From: Planctomycetota bacterium
GTDB lineage: Bacteria; Planctomycetota; Phycisphaerae; SM23-33; FEN-1343
Direction of reading: 5' to 3'
Length of the DNA stretch: 9,076 nucleotides
Assembly (NCBI GenBank): GCA_013203365.1
Contig: JABMQG010000242.1
Span: forward strand, 1-9,076
How positions within the stretch are numbered: the stretch's first letter is position 1; each line of letters starts with the position of its first letter. The notes beneath the pieces are model-generated. The model searched no databases and was not told the DNA's origin. It saw only the letters and a program-made list of their open reading frames with translations. The translations under genes and the position numbers were made by a program. This document shows positions 1 through 6,984 of this stretch, piece by piece.

Positions 1-288
1 AAGCCATTGCTTCGTACGAGGAATCACAAGCTTGTCCATCAGGCGAGTCAACAGCCACATCAGCGGCGCCGTCGGCTCCCATTCAAAAACGGTCCGCCGG
101 TCCGACTGGCCCGTGGCAACTGCAATCCGCCGCTGGGGACTTGCCTCCGTACGACCACCATGACCAAATAGTGTCAGCACGGCCGCCACCACAGCAGCGA
201 AACCCGCCAGACTCGTCGCGACAGACAGCACGTCCACGCCGAGAATGAAGCCCGCTTCCATTGATAAACTTGTCGTCCCGAGATTCAT
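1..288 (-). CDS. tadC: Probable TadC, N-terminal part (3'-partial)
   Basis: The ATG at 288-286 immediately follows the tadB stop (TAAATG), and the frame stays open for 96 codons to the left edge, where it is cut. The product begins MNLGTTSLSMEAGFILGVDV and has a membrane segment at about 14-41 (FILGVDVLSVATSLAGFAAV onward to TLF). A polar Arg-rich stretch follows, then WEPTAPLMWLLTRLMDK, which may lead into the next part of the platform protein. The F-domain expected of TadC is outside the window, so the call rests mainly on position directly after tadB, where TadC normally lies, and on the membrane-first layout. There is no clear Shine-Dalgarno sequence; re-initiation after tadB is likely. 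An unrelated membrane protein is possible but less likely. Confidence 0.7.
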   Translation of the reverse strand, partial: MNLGTTSLSMEAGFILGVDVLSVATSLAGFAAVVAAVLTLFGHGGRTEASPQRRIAVATGQSDRRTVFEWEPTAPLMWLLTRLMDKLVIPRTKQWL

Positions 289-1140
289 TTAGATGTCGAT
301 GCTCACAATCTGCCTGATCCAGAGAAATCCTGCCACGTTCATCGCCACAACCACCGCCAGCAGGGCCTTGCCCAAGTCGTCGACGAACAGCATGCGGACC
401 CACTCCGGCTCGATCGAGTAGAGAACCAACAGGATCACCGCAGGCATTGCACCCATCCACCGTGCGGCGGCCCGACCTTGCGCGGTGAGAGTTTCCACGC
501 GTTTCTCAAGACGCTGTATCTCGCGAACCGATTCGGCAATGCGGTCCAACGTCTCCCCGAGGTCCCCGCCACGCTGGCGGTGCGTCTGCAAGGCCGAAAA
601 AACCAGCCTGTAATTGGGCCGACCGATCCGCTCGGCCGCGTTGTCCATCGCCGATTCGATCGGCACGCCATATTCGTATTCCCGCAACAGGTGCGCAAAC
701 TCCTGGCAGATCGGCGCTGGCAGATTGCCGGCTACCAGCTCGAATGCCTGAACAAGGTTCAAACCCGCACGCACGCCGCTGGCGAGGGTCTGCACACCGT
801 CGACCAGCTGGTCGTCAAGTTTGCTCAACCGCCGACGCCGAAGCAGTCTCAGCGCAGCCATCGGTGCAGCTGCGCCAATCACCGCCCCCATCACCGGCGC
901 CAGCAGGCTATGGACAAACAGGTACGCCAACGCCGCACAGACGACCACGCAGCCGAAGGCGAAATACGTCGCCGAACGCGGCTGAACGTCCAGCAGCAGT
1001 GAGGTGCGAAGAATGTGCCCGTAGATACGCTCCTGTTTGAGAATCCATCGGCCAAACGGCTCGGCGCCGCCAAGAACTCCCAAACAGACACCCACGCCCC
1101 CGCATACGTAAACGGCAATGTCCAGCGGCGTGAAGTTCAT
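289..1140 (-). CDS. tadB: TadB inner-membrane platform protein (type II secretion system F family)
   Basis: This encodes 283 residues, close to typical TadB. Hydrophobic segments lie at about 7-24, 59-77, 79-100, 227-243 and 257-276. Between them sits a cytoplasmic F-domain with the family signature LDDQLVDGVQTLASGVRAGL followed by NLVQAFE (108-134), GGDLGETLDRIAESVRE (191-207) and a basic KRVETLTAQGRAAARW stretch before the C-terminal membrane pair. In Tad systems TadB pairs with TadC to form the platform that CpaF drives. ATG 1140 is preferred because it overlaps the cpaF TGA by one base (TGATG) and keeps the membrane start ([10 protein letters not shown]). The frame stays open upstream to 1242, but that would add 34 residues inside cpaF with no family resemblance. 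A weak AGGGTG precedes the ATG. The stop TAA (291-289) directly abuts the next start codon. Confidence 0.93.
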   Translation of the reverse strand: MNFTPLDIAVYVCGGVGVCLGVLGGAEPFGRWILKQERIYGHILRTSLLLDVQPRSATYFAFGCVVVCAALAYLFVHSLLAPVMGAVIGAAAPMAALRLLRRRRLSKLDDQLVDGVQTLASGVRAGLNLVQAFELVAGNLPAPICQEFAHLLREYEYGVPIESAMDNAAERIGRPNYRLVFSALQTHRQRGGDLGETLDRIAESVREIQRLEKRVETLTAQGRAAARWMGAMPAVILLVLYSIEPEWVRMLFVDDLGKALLAVVVAMNVAGFLWIRQIVSIDI

Positions 1141-3020
1141 CACCCTATCAGCACTCCAAGTTCGATGCACCCTTTGTCCATCAGTTCCTCGATGAACCGC
1201 GGCATATATCCCGTGTGGCGCAAACGCCCAGGGCCGTGGCAACCGGCCCCATCGCCCAGAACAAAGATGTCTTCGGTGATAATCTGCAGACTCTCCGGGT
1301 CGATGCCCGCGATCTCGCTAATGTGCGTCACACGACGCTTGCCGTCCGGCGTCCGAGCAATCTGAACCACCAGGTCAATGGCGGCGATGATCTGCTCGCG
1401 AATCGCCCGCACCGGCATATCGACGGCCATCAGCACCATGGTCTCCAGACGAATCATAGTCTCCGCCGGACTGTTGGCGTGAATCGTGCTGAGCGAGCCG
1501 TCATGGCCGGTGTTCATCGCCTGGAGCATGTCCAGGGCCTCAGGCCCTCGGGTCTCACCTACGATCAGCCGATCAGGCCGCATCCGCAACGCGTTGCGAA
1601 TCAGGTCGCGAATGCTGTAGGTCCCGCGGCCTTCCACGTTCGCCGGCCGGGTCTCAAGCCGAACAACGTGCTCCTGCGGCAACTGTAGCTCGGCGGAATC
1701 CTCCACGGTGATGATCCGCTCGTCGTTGGAAATGAACGAAGCCAGCACGTTCAACGTCGTTGTCTTGCCGCTGCTGGTACCACCGCTGATCAGGATGTTC
1801 TTTCTTCCAAGTATGCAGCCTTTCAAGAACGCGCCCGTATTGACCGAAAGGGTCTGCCGCTCGATCAGGTCGTCAATCGTGAACGGGACCGCCGCAAACT
1901 TGCGTATCGTCAACGTCGGCCCGGATATGCTCAGCGGGGCGATGATGGCGTTGACACGCGATCCGTCGGGAAGGCGAGCGTCCACCAGCGGCGACGAGCG
2001 GTCGATTCGACGACCGAGCGGCGTGATGATCCGCTCGATTATGTTGTGCACCACCTCGTCGCTGAAGAAGCTCCGCCCGGAGTTCTGCAAGACGCCGTCC
2101 TTTTCAAGGTAAATGTGGTCCTTGCCCACGACCATGATCTCGTTGACGTTGGGCATGTCCAGCAAGTCTTGCAGCGGGCCGTAGCCGAGCACAACGTCTT
2201 CTATCTCTTTGTGAAGCATCCGGCGAACCATGTACAAGCGAAGTTCCGGCTCAATCCGTCGGCATATCTGCTGACGCATCTTGGCAAACTGTGCCTCGGC
2301 TGTGGAAACGTCGTCCTTCAGGGTGTCGGACCGCAGCGCCAGCCCCATGTCGCCGACAATGCCATCTATAATTCGGCTGACCCCGTTTTCAAACCGACTG
2401 TCCAGCACGTCGGTGTCTTCAAACCCGTAGGCATAGACTATCTTGCCCGTACAGCGCCGGGTAATCTCGCTGAAACTCTGCCGCCAAAGAAACTCCCCCA
2501 CAAGGTGCTCTCGCATCTCCTGGTCAACCTGCGGCAGTTGATCGGTGACGATCTCGTCGAGGTGGTGCTTTATCAGTGCCACGTGTTCAGAGTCGTCGCG
2601 GGTGAACTGTCCGCCGGCCGCGCGAAGGTTCAACCGATCGAGAAGCTCCGCGTGGAGAGTCTGCTCCAGGGCAATCACTCGCTTCCGCACCGGCACCTTG
2701 CGATCGTGCCGACGGCCAGCCCGACCGGCGGCGGCCATCATATACAGGCTGAACCCGCCGATGCGAAGCTCGTCTCCGAATTCGCATCGCACGCTTCCGT
2801 TGGCGGGAACCTCCATGTTCGCCACGATAACACCATTCAGCCCCAGACTTTCGACGAAATAATGCCCATCCTGGCGGAATATCCTCGCATGCCGCCGACT
2901 GACGAACGGGCTGAGCAGGCAAACACTATTGCCCGCGTCACGCCCGATCGTAACTTCGTCGTCGCCCACCTCGATTATCTCGCGAGTGTCGGCGTACTGA
3001 TTGTATACCCAGATCTCCAC
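1140..3020 (-). CDS. cpaF: CpaF/TadA secretion ATPase with N-terminal FHA domain
   Basis: This encodes 626 residues, longer than usual CpaF (about 400-500) because of an N-terminal FHA domain at about 8-96. The phosphothreonine-reading residues are present: Gly26-Arg27 (TIGRD), Ser41 and His44 (SRRHA), Asn62-Gly63. From about residue 270 the protein is a typical type II/IV secretion ATPase: [18 protein letters not shown], Walker A GGTSSGKT (413-420), Asp box VEDSAEL (439-445), Walker B region RLIVGETR (484-491), His box [13 protein letters not shown] (505-517), and the ISEIAGID / ITEDIFV end region. It should be a cytoplasmic hexameric motor acting on the TadB/TadC platform. About 90 residues between HLVGEFL and IEDVVLGYG have no counterpart in CpaF proteins as I know them. 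GTG 3020 is preferred to GTG 3047. TGA (1142-1140) shares one base with the tadB ATG, so the two are coupled. The identity is very secure; the FHA function is inferred. Confidence 0.97.
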   Translation of the reverse strand: MEIWVYNQYADTREIIEVGDDEVTIGRDAGNSVCLLSPFVSRRHARIFRQDGHYFVESLGLNGVIVANMEVPANGSVRCEFGDELRIGGFSLYMMAAAGRAGRRHDRKVPVRKRVIALEQTLHAELLDRLNLRAAGGQFTRDDSEHVALIKHHLDEIVTDQLPQVDQEMREHLVGEFLWRQSFSEITRRCTGKIVYAYGFEDTDVLDSRFENGVSRIIDGIVGDMGLALRSDTLKDDVSTAEAQFAKMRQQICRRIEPELRLYMVRRMLHKEIEDVVLGYGPLQDLLDMPNVNEIMVVGKDHIYLEKDGVLQNSGRSFFSDEVVHNIIERIITPLGRRIDRSSPLVDARLPDGSRVNAIIAPLSISGPTLTIRKFAAVPFTIDDLIERQTLSVNTGAFLKGCILGRKNILISGGTSSGKTTTLNVLASFISNDERIITVEDSAELQLPQEHVVRLETRPANVEGRGTYSIRDLIRNALRMRPDRLIVGETRGPEALDMLQAMNTGHDGSLSTIHANSPAETMIRLETMVLMAVDMPVRAIREQIIAAIDLVVQIARTPDGKRRVTHISEIAGIDPESLQIITEDIFVLGDGAGCHGPGRLRHTGYMPRFIEELMDKGCIELGVLIG

Positions 3021-3024
3021 GTTA

Positions 3025-3029
3025 CCTCT
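3025..3029 (-). promoter_or_regulatory. Ribosome binding site deciding the cpaF start
   Basis: AGAGG on the coding strand overlaps the cpaB TAG stop and is followed by TAAC and GTG (3020-3018). The upstream in-frame GTG at 3047 has no purine-rich sequence before it and would overlap cpaB by 20 nt. This supports GTG 3020 as the true start and implies translational coupling to cpaB. Confidence 0.7.
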
Positions 3030-3828
3030 ATTCGCCCAGGCCTCCACGCCCGCGGACCGGCACCTGGGAAGTCAGTAGGTCCCACACCGCTCGGGTAAGC
3101 GTTCCGCCCTCGCTCGGCCGCGACGGGTCGTGGGGATAAGCCATCGCCAAATCGTCCGACCTGCGCACGACCAGCGTCATCCGTCCGACCAGCCGCCGCT
3201 TGACCTCCAGCAGCTTCGGGACCAGCTCGGCCGGCACCTGAACTTCTACGCTACGGAAGCTTCGTCGGCCGTCGCCGCCGGCTTGGCCGCCCACGCCCAT
3301 AACTTCCAGAGATTCAATGATCAGTTGCATCTTCGCCGCCGGCTCACCGGGTACGTCGATCGCACCGTACAGGTCCACCCGAACACCCCGACGAACGTAA
3401 CCGGCGGGTGCCCCCTGACTGTCCACAGGCAAAGAAATCGTCCGCCAGCCAAGTTTCATGCCGGTGGTGTCAGGCTCCATGAACATCTGCTCAGTGTCTA
3501 CCTTGCGAAGCAGGCTGTTCTTGACAACCAACTGCTTCACGGTCGTCTGCCCCAACACAACATTGCTCCATGGGTAAAGGCCTTTCAGTTTCTCGCCGAC
3601 CTCAAGCGGAATGTGCACTTTCTCGATGTTGGCATTGGTAAGGGTCTGGCCGGGCGGCAGGTCGCCTTTGACAAGGACGAACGCTACTTGGTTTCTCCGG
3701 CGATCGGCCTCGTCCCGCCAGCTTTGAACGTTCAGCAGCACCACGAAAATTACGCCCAGTGCCACGGCCGCCAGCAAAAGTCTCTTGTTGTAAATGTTAT
3801 AAAAGCCGTTCGCAGACCTCTTTGCCAT
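3028..3828 (-). CDS. cpaB: CpaB/RcpC-type Flp pilus assembly protein
   Basis: This encodes 266 residues, normal for CpaB/RcpC. The order is: short cytoplasmic N-terminus (MAKRSANGFYNIYNKR), one membrane anchor at about 17-33, a SAF-type domain at about 47-110 (AFVLVKGDLPPGQTLTNANI, with VKNSLL at the end), then an RcpC-type segment with SLPVDSQGAPAGYVRRGVRVDL at about 132-153, equivalent to the family's 'VDxxxGxAGxxxPGDRVDV'. A Gly-rich loop (VGGQAGGDGRRS) and VEVQVPAELVPKL follow. CpaB is a periplasmic protein that works with the outer-membrane secretin CpaC/RcpA, and may stabilise or gate it; no secretin gene follows here, unlike the classical cpaA-F order. The start ATG 3828 is chosen from the GGAGA ribosome site. 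The stop TAG (3030-3028) is 7 nt before the preferred cpaF start and forms part of that gene's Shine-Dalgarno region. Confidence 0.9.
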   Translation of the reverse strand: MAKRSANGFYNIYNKRLLLAAVALGVIFVVLLNVQSWRDEADRRRNQVAFVLVKGDLPPGQTLTNANIEKVHIPLEVGEKLKGLYPWSNVVLGQTTVKQLVVKNSLLRKVDTEQMFMEPDTTGMKLGWRTISLPVDSQGAPAGYVRRGVRVDLYGAIDVPGEPAAKMQLIIESLEVMGVGGQAGGDGRRSFRSVEVQVPAELVPKLLEVKRRLVGRMTLVVRRSDDLAMAYPHDPSRPSEGGTLTRAVWDLLTSQVPVRGRGGLGE

Positions 3829-3939
3829 AGTCTTCTCCACGATTCACTCGGCCATCGCCGGCTGCCTTTGCCGCAGACGATCCCGTTACCATCATCGTCA
3901 AAACGCCTCTGTCGTTCAAGCACGACCTATCTGCAAAGG
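3829..3939 (-). other. 111-nt spacer between tadE and cpaB
   Basis: There is no supported gene here. A 32-codon frame starting at an ATGATG pair overlaps the beginning of cpaB but has no Shine-Dalgarno sequence or family look. A weak 5-bp hairpin (GTCGT-GCTTGA-ACGAC) lies shortly after the tadE stop and is not followed by a clean T-run. TTGACG occurs, but no -10 box follows at normal spacing. It holds the cpaB ribosome binding site at its left end. Confidence 0.6.
3834..3838 (-). promoter_or_regulatory. Ribosome binding site deciding the cpaB start
   Basis: GGAGA on the coding strand sits 5 nt before ATG 3828. This favours ATG 3828 over the in-frame GTG at 3840, whose own codon overlaps the GGAG sequence. 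Confidence 0.65.
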
Positions 3940-4557
3940 TCACCAGTTTGCGTGATGAATATCTCGAAGAGTCTCAGCCAACGTATTGCCGCCGTCGGCT
4001 ATGCCGCCCAACATCGAGTCGTAGTCATTGTAGTACAAGTCCGCCAACGCTTCCCAATGTTGGGCTTCGCCCCGAACCCATTCCGGACCATCCAGCCCGT
4101 ACCGAAAGGACAGCTTGCTGCCAAACTTCTCACCGATAGGCAAGACCGGCGGATAAGTGGCTTCCAGGCGAGTCTGTCGGCCGAGCGGCCAACGATGGTA
4201 AAACAGCTCACCCGCCAGATCGCCTGCACCAGGGCCCACCTCGTCCGCAGCGGCTTGCCACTGGTCTATTGCATCAGTCGGACCGTCGCTGTGACGCTGA
4301 TCCACCAGCTTGGCCGCACGGTTCAAGAGCTTCTCGTTCACAGCCTCATTCGACGTCTCCTCACCGGCAAAATGACGCCACACGATGTAGCTGTTAGCGA
4401 CCTCTACACGCTGCTTTCGCGCCATGAACCAGCCCAGAAACAATATAATCGCCAATATGCTCGCCAGAATCGGCAGCACCAGGACGAACTCGGTCATCGC
4501 CGTGCCCTTGCGCACATGCCGTAAAGGGCACCTGCGGTCTCGACGGGACATTGCCAT
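3940..4557 (-). CDS. tadE: TadE-like pseudopilin
   Basis: This encodes 205 residues, close to typical TadE size. A basic leader (MAMSRRDRRCPLRHVRKG) is followed by TAMTEFVLVLPILASI. Gly18 with Glu at +5 of the following segment (TAMTE) fits a prepilin-peptidase (class III) signal, cleaved before a hydrophobic helix at about 24-44. The remaining 160 or so residues are polar, Trp/Tyr-containing and extracytoplasmic. In Tad systems TadE is a minor pseudopilin processed by the prepilin peptidase (TadV), which is not in this window. The start ATG at 4557 is supported by GAGGG (4570-4566), 8 nt upstream and overlapping the TGA of the preceding gene, so translation is probably coupled. A second ATG at 4551 gives a leader two residues shorter. 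Adjacency to the TadG-like gene fits the usual tadE-tadG pairing. The family call is confident; the exact function is not. Confidence 0.85.
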   Translation of the reverse strand: MAMSRRDRRCPLRHVRKGTAMTEFVLVLPILASILAIILFLGWFMARKQRVEVANSYIVWRHFAGEETSNEAVNEKLLNRAAKLVDQRHSDGPTDAIDQWQAAADEVGPGAGDLAGELFYHRWPLGRQTRLEATYPPVLPIGEKFGSKLSFRYGLDGPEWVRGEAQHWEALADLYYNDYDSMLGGIADGGNTLAETLRDIHHANW

Positions 4558-4568
4558 AGCTCTTACCC

Positions 4569-6821
4569 TCAGTGCTGTATCAAGTTTACCTTGGCCTGGC
4601 CGGCAATCAGCCCGGCCTGTTCGCCTTCGGTCGCCGAGGCCTCGAAGAGCCCCAGGTACCTGGCGATCTGCTCCAAATCGTCAGCATTTACCCCCGCCGC
4701 CACGGCCTCGCCGTCACCGATGGCTTCATTCATTCGCATGGCCCAGTTCCCAATCCCCGTCACCGGCACGAGCTGGGCTCGCCAATCTTGCGTCCAAAGA
4801 TCCCAACTGGTGGGGTTGTACACCTCGGCCTGGGCCACGGCCACGATCTCGCCTATGGGATTGTCCGTCCCGAACCGATCCGCCCATGCCGTCGCCGTTG
4901 CACTTCGCCGAGCTACGCCCAAGTAGCTGAAATGCTCACGTCGGTATTCGTCATCGTCGTGGTGCGGGCCATTCACGTCATAATCTCCCACTCGCGTATC
5001 CAGCAGATAAGGGGCGGGCAAATCCGCCGGCTCAGACGAAGCAAAATTGGCAGGGTTGCGAATCGGTCGCTCGCCGCCGAAGTCGGCGCCGACGAAGATG
5101 TCTCGAAGAATAACCCAGGGCGGGTCACATTCCACGTCGAACTCAAACTCGGGCATTCCTTCCGGAAATAGTATGGCTGGGAACAAAAAAGCGAACTGCT
5201 TCCGAATGATCGATCGTATGGTCGTATTCTTCATGCCCTCTATTTTCGCGAGAAATTCCGCCGGCGAAAACTTCGCGTCCCAAAAGTATCCCCCGGTCAT
5301 GATGCCCCAGGGCTTCGAAATATAAACAGGCACGCGAATGTCAAACTCCGAAGGAATCAACGGCGGCGCCGAGATGGGCCTGACGCGAACCTTCAGTGTC
5401 AGGCCGACCCGTGCCTGCTCCTCTTCGCTGCCCCGATCCCGCCAGGACGGCTGAAGCAGCAGCAACGGGTCTTGAACGTTGCTGTGTGAGGGGTCCTGTA
5501 TCATTTCCGCAAAGGCCGGTTCCCCTGGGCCGTACGGCCCGACGATTTCAATGCGAAAGTAGGCCGTAAGCTCCACTCGCTCGCCTAGTTCGATCCGCCT
5601 TCGCGCTTCCGGATAATCCACCTCCCACGCGGGGTAGTGGAACGTCTCCGGCGCCACTACTGGGCCGTCCGTGAACATGTAGCGAAGTTTGGCATTCACC
5701 AGGTCGTCAAAAACACCCCCCATTCCACTATAACTGCGGGCATGCTGAACCACGGCGTATTGCAGATTGCTGCGCCAGTAGGAGTGAACCTTCCTCCGCA
5801 TCCACGTCACAGGGCCGTAAGTAGAGTAGCCGAGGATCGGTCTGTCGTCCTCTGCTGCACTTCCCGCCGGCCGAACGGGGTGCGAGCCGAACCCACTCTC
5901 GCCGTGAAATTCAAACTCCGTATTCGGTGCCGAAAGGTCACCTTCGTGAATCACGTCGCGCCATCGAAACAGCTTTGCGAACGGCCCGCTTCGGACAAGC
6001 AATGCCTCGATCTCCGAACGGGAATAGGGCTCAATACCGTAAACCCAGAATTTCATCTTCGGACCGAACCCCAAATCCGGTATCCACCCATGCACCAGCA
6101 ACGTGTCGCGATACTCCGGGGCGCGATACCAGTGGCGCCATTGCCCTCTAACCGCCAGCAGTGCCGGCGCGATCGGCGCAGCGAAACCGGCTTCGGCCTG
6201 GCTGAGGCGGGCGTAGCTCCCGGCGTTCGTCTGCGCGCTAAGGCCCGCAGATGCCGACGTGGCCCGACTGAAATTGTCCAAATCGCGGGCCGCTGCCCAA
6301 AAAGCTCCATACTCGCCGTCCACGGAATATGTCGTCTTGGCGACTACGTCGAACTGGCTAAGCTCGCTGTTGACCTTTTCGAGAATCGCCCGTTCTCGCT
6401 GGAGCTCGACTTGAATATTCGCGAATGCTTGGGCCGTGGCCCCTTGCAGCGGACCCGCCGGCCCGAAGCCGCGGGCTAACTGCTCGCCTACGGCCAGCAG
6501 GAACGCATTCGCCTGAATCAAGGAGACCTCCACGTGCACGGGCTGCGAGTCCACGACCGGCACCATCGCCAGCAGCCGACCCATGGCAATGTTGTTCGCC
6601 GCAAGAGTGTTCATCGCACGAGCCATCTGAACGGCTGCGCCCATGGCGGCCGAGTCGGTGGCGTTTTGGACGGCGACCCTGCGGTTCACCTGGTCGCCCA
6701 CGTTCATGACGAAGAAGATCAGCCCCGCCAACAGCACGATCGCCAGCACGGTCACCACAAGCACCTGCCCGCGGAAACTGCTCGCAACTCCCCCGCCGCA
6801 ACCCCGCAAATATCGTCTCAA
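4569..6821 (-). CDS. TadG-like membrane-anchored Flp pilus-assembly protein (large)
   Basis: The N-terminus has the TadE/G-like arrangement: a short basic leader, RGQ at 17-19, one membrane helix at about 20-41 (VLVVTVLAIVLLAGLIF...), then VQNATDSAAMGAA at about 51-63, matching the family's QNAADAAALAGA-type segment. The rest should be extracytoplasmic. Near the C-terminus, AQAEVYNP...DLWTQDWRAQLVPV (663-687) resembles a conserved end motif I associate with TadG-related proteins. At 750 residues it is larger than most TadG proteins. I see no MIDAS DxSxS motif, so a von Willebrand A domain is not evident; the middle, about 230-640, matches no domain I can name. The start is uncertain. No ATG lies between the upstream gene and the membrane helix. 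TTG at 6821 is chosen because AGAGGT (6837-6832) precedes it by 10 nt; TTG at 6809 and TTG at 7016 are alternatives. The stop is TGA at 4571-4569, 11 nt before tadE. Confidence 0.7.
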   Translation of the reverse strand: MRRYLRGCGGGVASSFRGQVLVVTVLAIVLLAGLIFFVMNVGDQVNRRVAVQNATDSAAMGAAVQMARAMNTLAANNIAMGRLLAMVPVVDSQPVHVEVSLIQANAFLLAVGEQLARGFGPAGPLQGATAQAFANIQVELQRERAILEKVNSELSQFDVVAKTTYSVDGEYGAFWAAARDLDNFSRATSASAGLSAQTNAGSYARLSQAEAGFAAPIAPALLAVRGQWRHWYRAPEYRDTLLVHGWIPDLGFGPKMKFWVYGIEPYSRSEIEALLVRSGPFAKLFRWRDVIHEGDLSAPNTEFEFHGESGFGSHPVRPAGSAAEDDRPILGYSTYGPVTWMRRKVHSYWRSNLQYAVVQHARSYSGMGGVFDDLVNAKLRYMFTDGPVVAPETFHYPAWEVDYPEARRRIELGERVELTAYFRIEIVGPYGPGEPAFAEMIQDPSHSNVQDPLLLLQPSWRDRGSEEEQARVGLTLKVRVRPISAPPLIPSEFDIRVPVYISKPWGIMTGGYFWDAKFSPAEFLAKIEGMKNTTIRSIIRKQFAFLFPAILFPEGMPEFEFDVECDPPWVILRDIFVGADFGGERPIRNPANFASSEPADLPAPYLLDTRVGDYDVNGPHHDDDEYRREHFSYLGVARRSATATAWADRFGTDNPIGEIVAVAQAEVYNPTSWDLWTQDWRAQLVPVTGIGNWAMRMNEAIGDGEAVAAGVNADDLEQIARYLGLFEASATEGEQAGLIAGQAKVNLIQH

Positions 6822-6831
6822 TACCGTCGGG

Positions 6832-6837
6832 ACCTCT
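6832..6837 (-). promoter_or_regulatory. Probable ribosome binding site of the TadG-like gene
   Basis: On the coding strand AGAGGT lies 10 nt before TTG 6821. It is the best Shine-Dalgarno match close to a possible start that keeps the membrane helix. A stronger purine tract, GGGAGGGGAG, lies slightly upstream (about 6854-6845), but no ATG, GTG or TTG follows it at a normal distance in frame. The choice is therefore tentative. Confidence 0.4.
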
Positions 6838-6881
6838 GACTGACTCCCCTCCCGTCCCCTGTCAAACAATTCACGGCCGCT

Positions 6882-6892
6882 GTGAGACTCAC
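6882..6892. repeat. 11-bp palindrome, possible operator
   Basis: GTGAG-A-CTCAC is a perfect inverted repeat with a one-base centre, in the spacer upstream of the TadG-like gene. It is too short to be a terminator and has no T-tract after it. Its position in the only sizeable spacer before the pilus genes is what makes it worth listing. A chance occurrence is quite possible. Confidence 0.2.
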
Positions 6893-6984
6893 CGTCGAAC
6901 CGCCGAAGATGGCTTGGCCCAATCACGCCAGATGACCCGAAAGCAAGCCGAAGGCAGAGGCATTCTGTTAGGGGCTCTATGATC

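Larger units (their letters stand above)
6822..6984 (-). other. Spacer between kinase and TadG-like gene
   Basis: This is 163 nt with no credible gene of its own. The TadG-like frame stays open back to a TTG at 7016, inside the kinase gene. The extra residues this would add are Arg/Ser/Gly-rich, have no signal or domain, and look like read-back through non-coding DNA. An 11-bp perfect palindrome (GTGAGACTCAC) lies at 6882-6892. A TTGACA hexamer lies at 6865-6860, but no -10 box follows at 16-18 nt. No intrinsic terminator is visible, so readthrough from the kinase is plausible. An internal promoter or a regulator-binding site cannot be excluded. Confidence 0.6.

Noticed and set aside
2046..3098. 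A 350-codon open frame on the plus strand opposite cpaF
   Set aside because: It mirrors the FHA-cpaF gene and runs into the end of cpaB. There is no recognisable protein family.
3905..3935. Small hairpin after tadE considered as a terminator
   Set aside because: The stem is only 5 bp with a 6-nt loop and no following T-run, and the downstream genes are clearly part of the same system.
3130..4524. A 464-codon open frame on the plus strand
   Set aside because: It lies opposite cpaB, the spacer and tadE, crossing all three. Its product is rich in His, Arg, Gln and Pro with no motif, as expected for the antisense of GC-rich coding DNA.
5637..6479. A 280-codon open frame on the plus strand opposite the TadG-like gene
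   Set aside because: It is Arg/Pro-rich antisense of a gene whose minus-strand reading has a membrane anchor and family motifs.
6860..6865. TTGACA hexamer on the coding strand before the TadG-like gene, considered as a -35 box
   Set aside because: No TATAAT-like hexamer follows at 16-18 nt; the downstream bases are a G-rich tract. A sigma-54 type match nearby (TGGC...GGGC) also has the wrong spacing.
6889..6963. Short frame starting at ATG 6963 in the kinase-TadG spacer
   Set aside because: It stops after 24 codons, has no ribosome binding site and no recognisable content.
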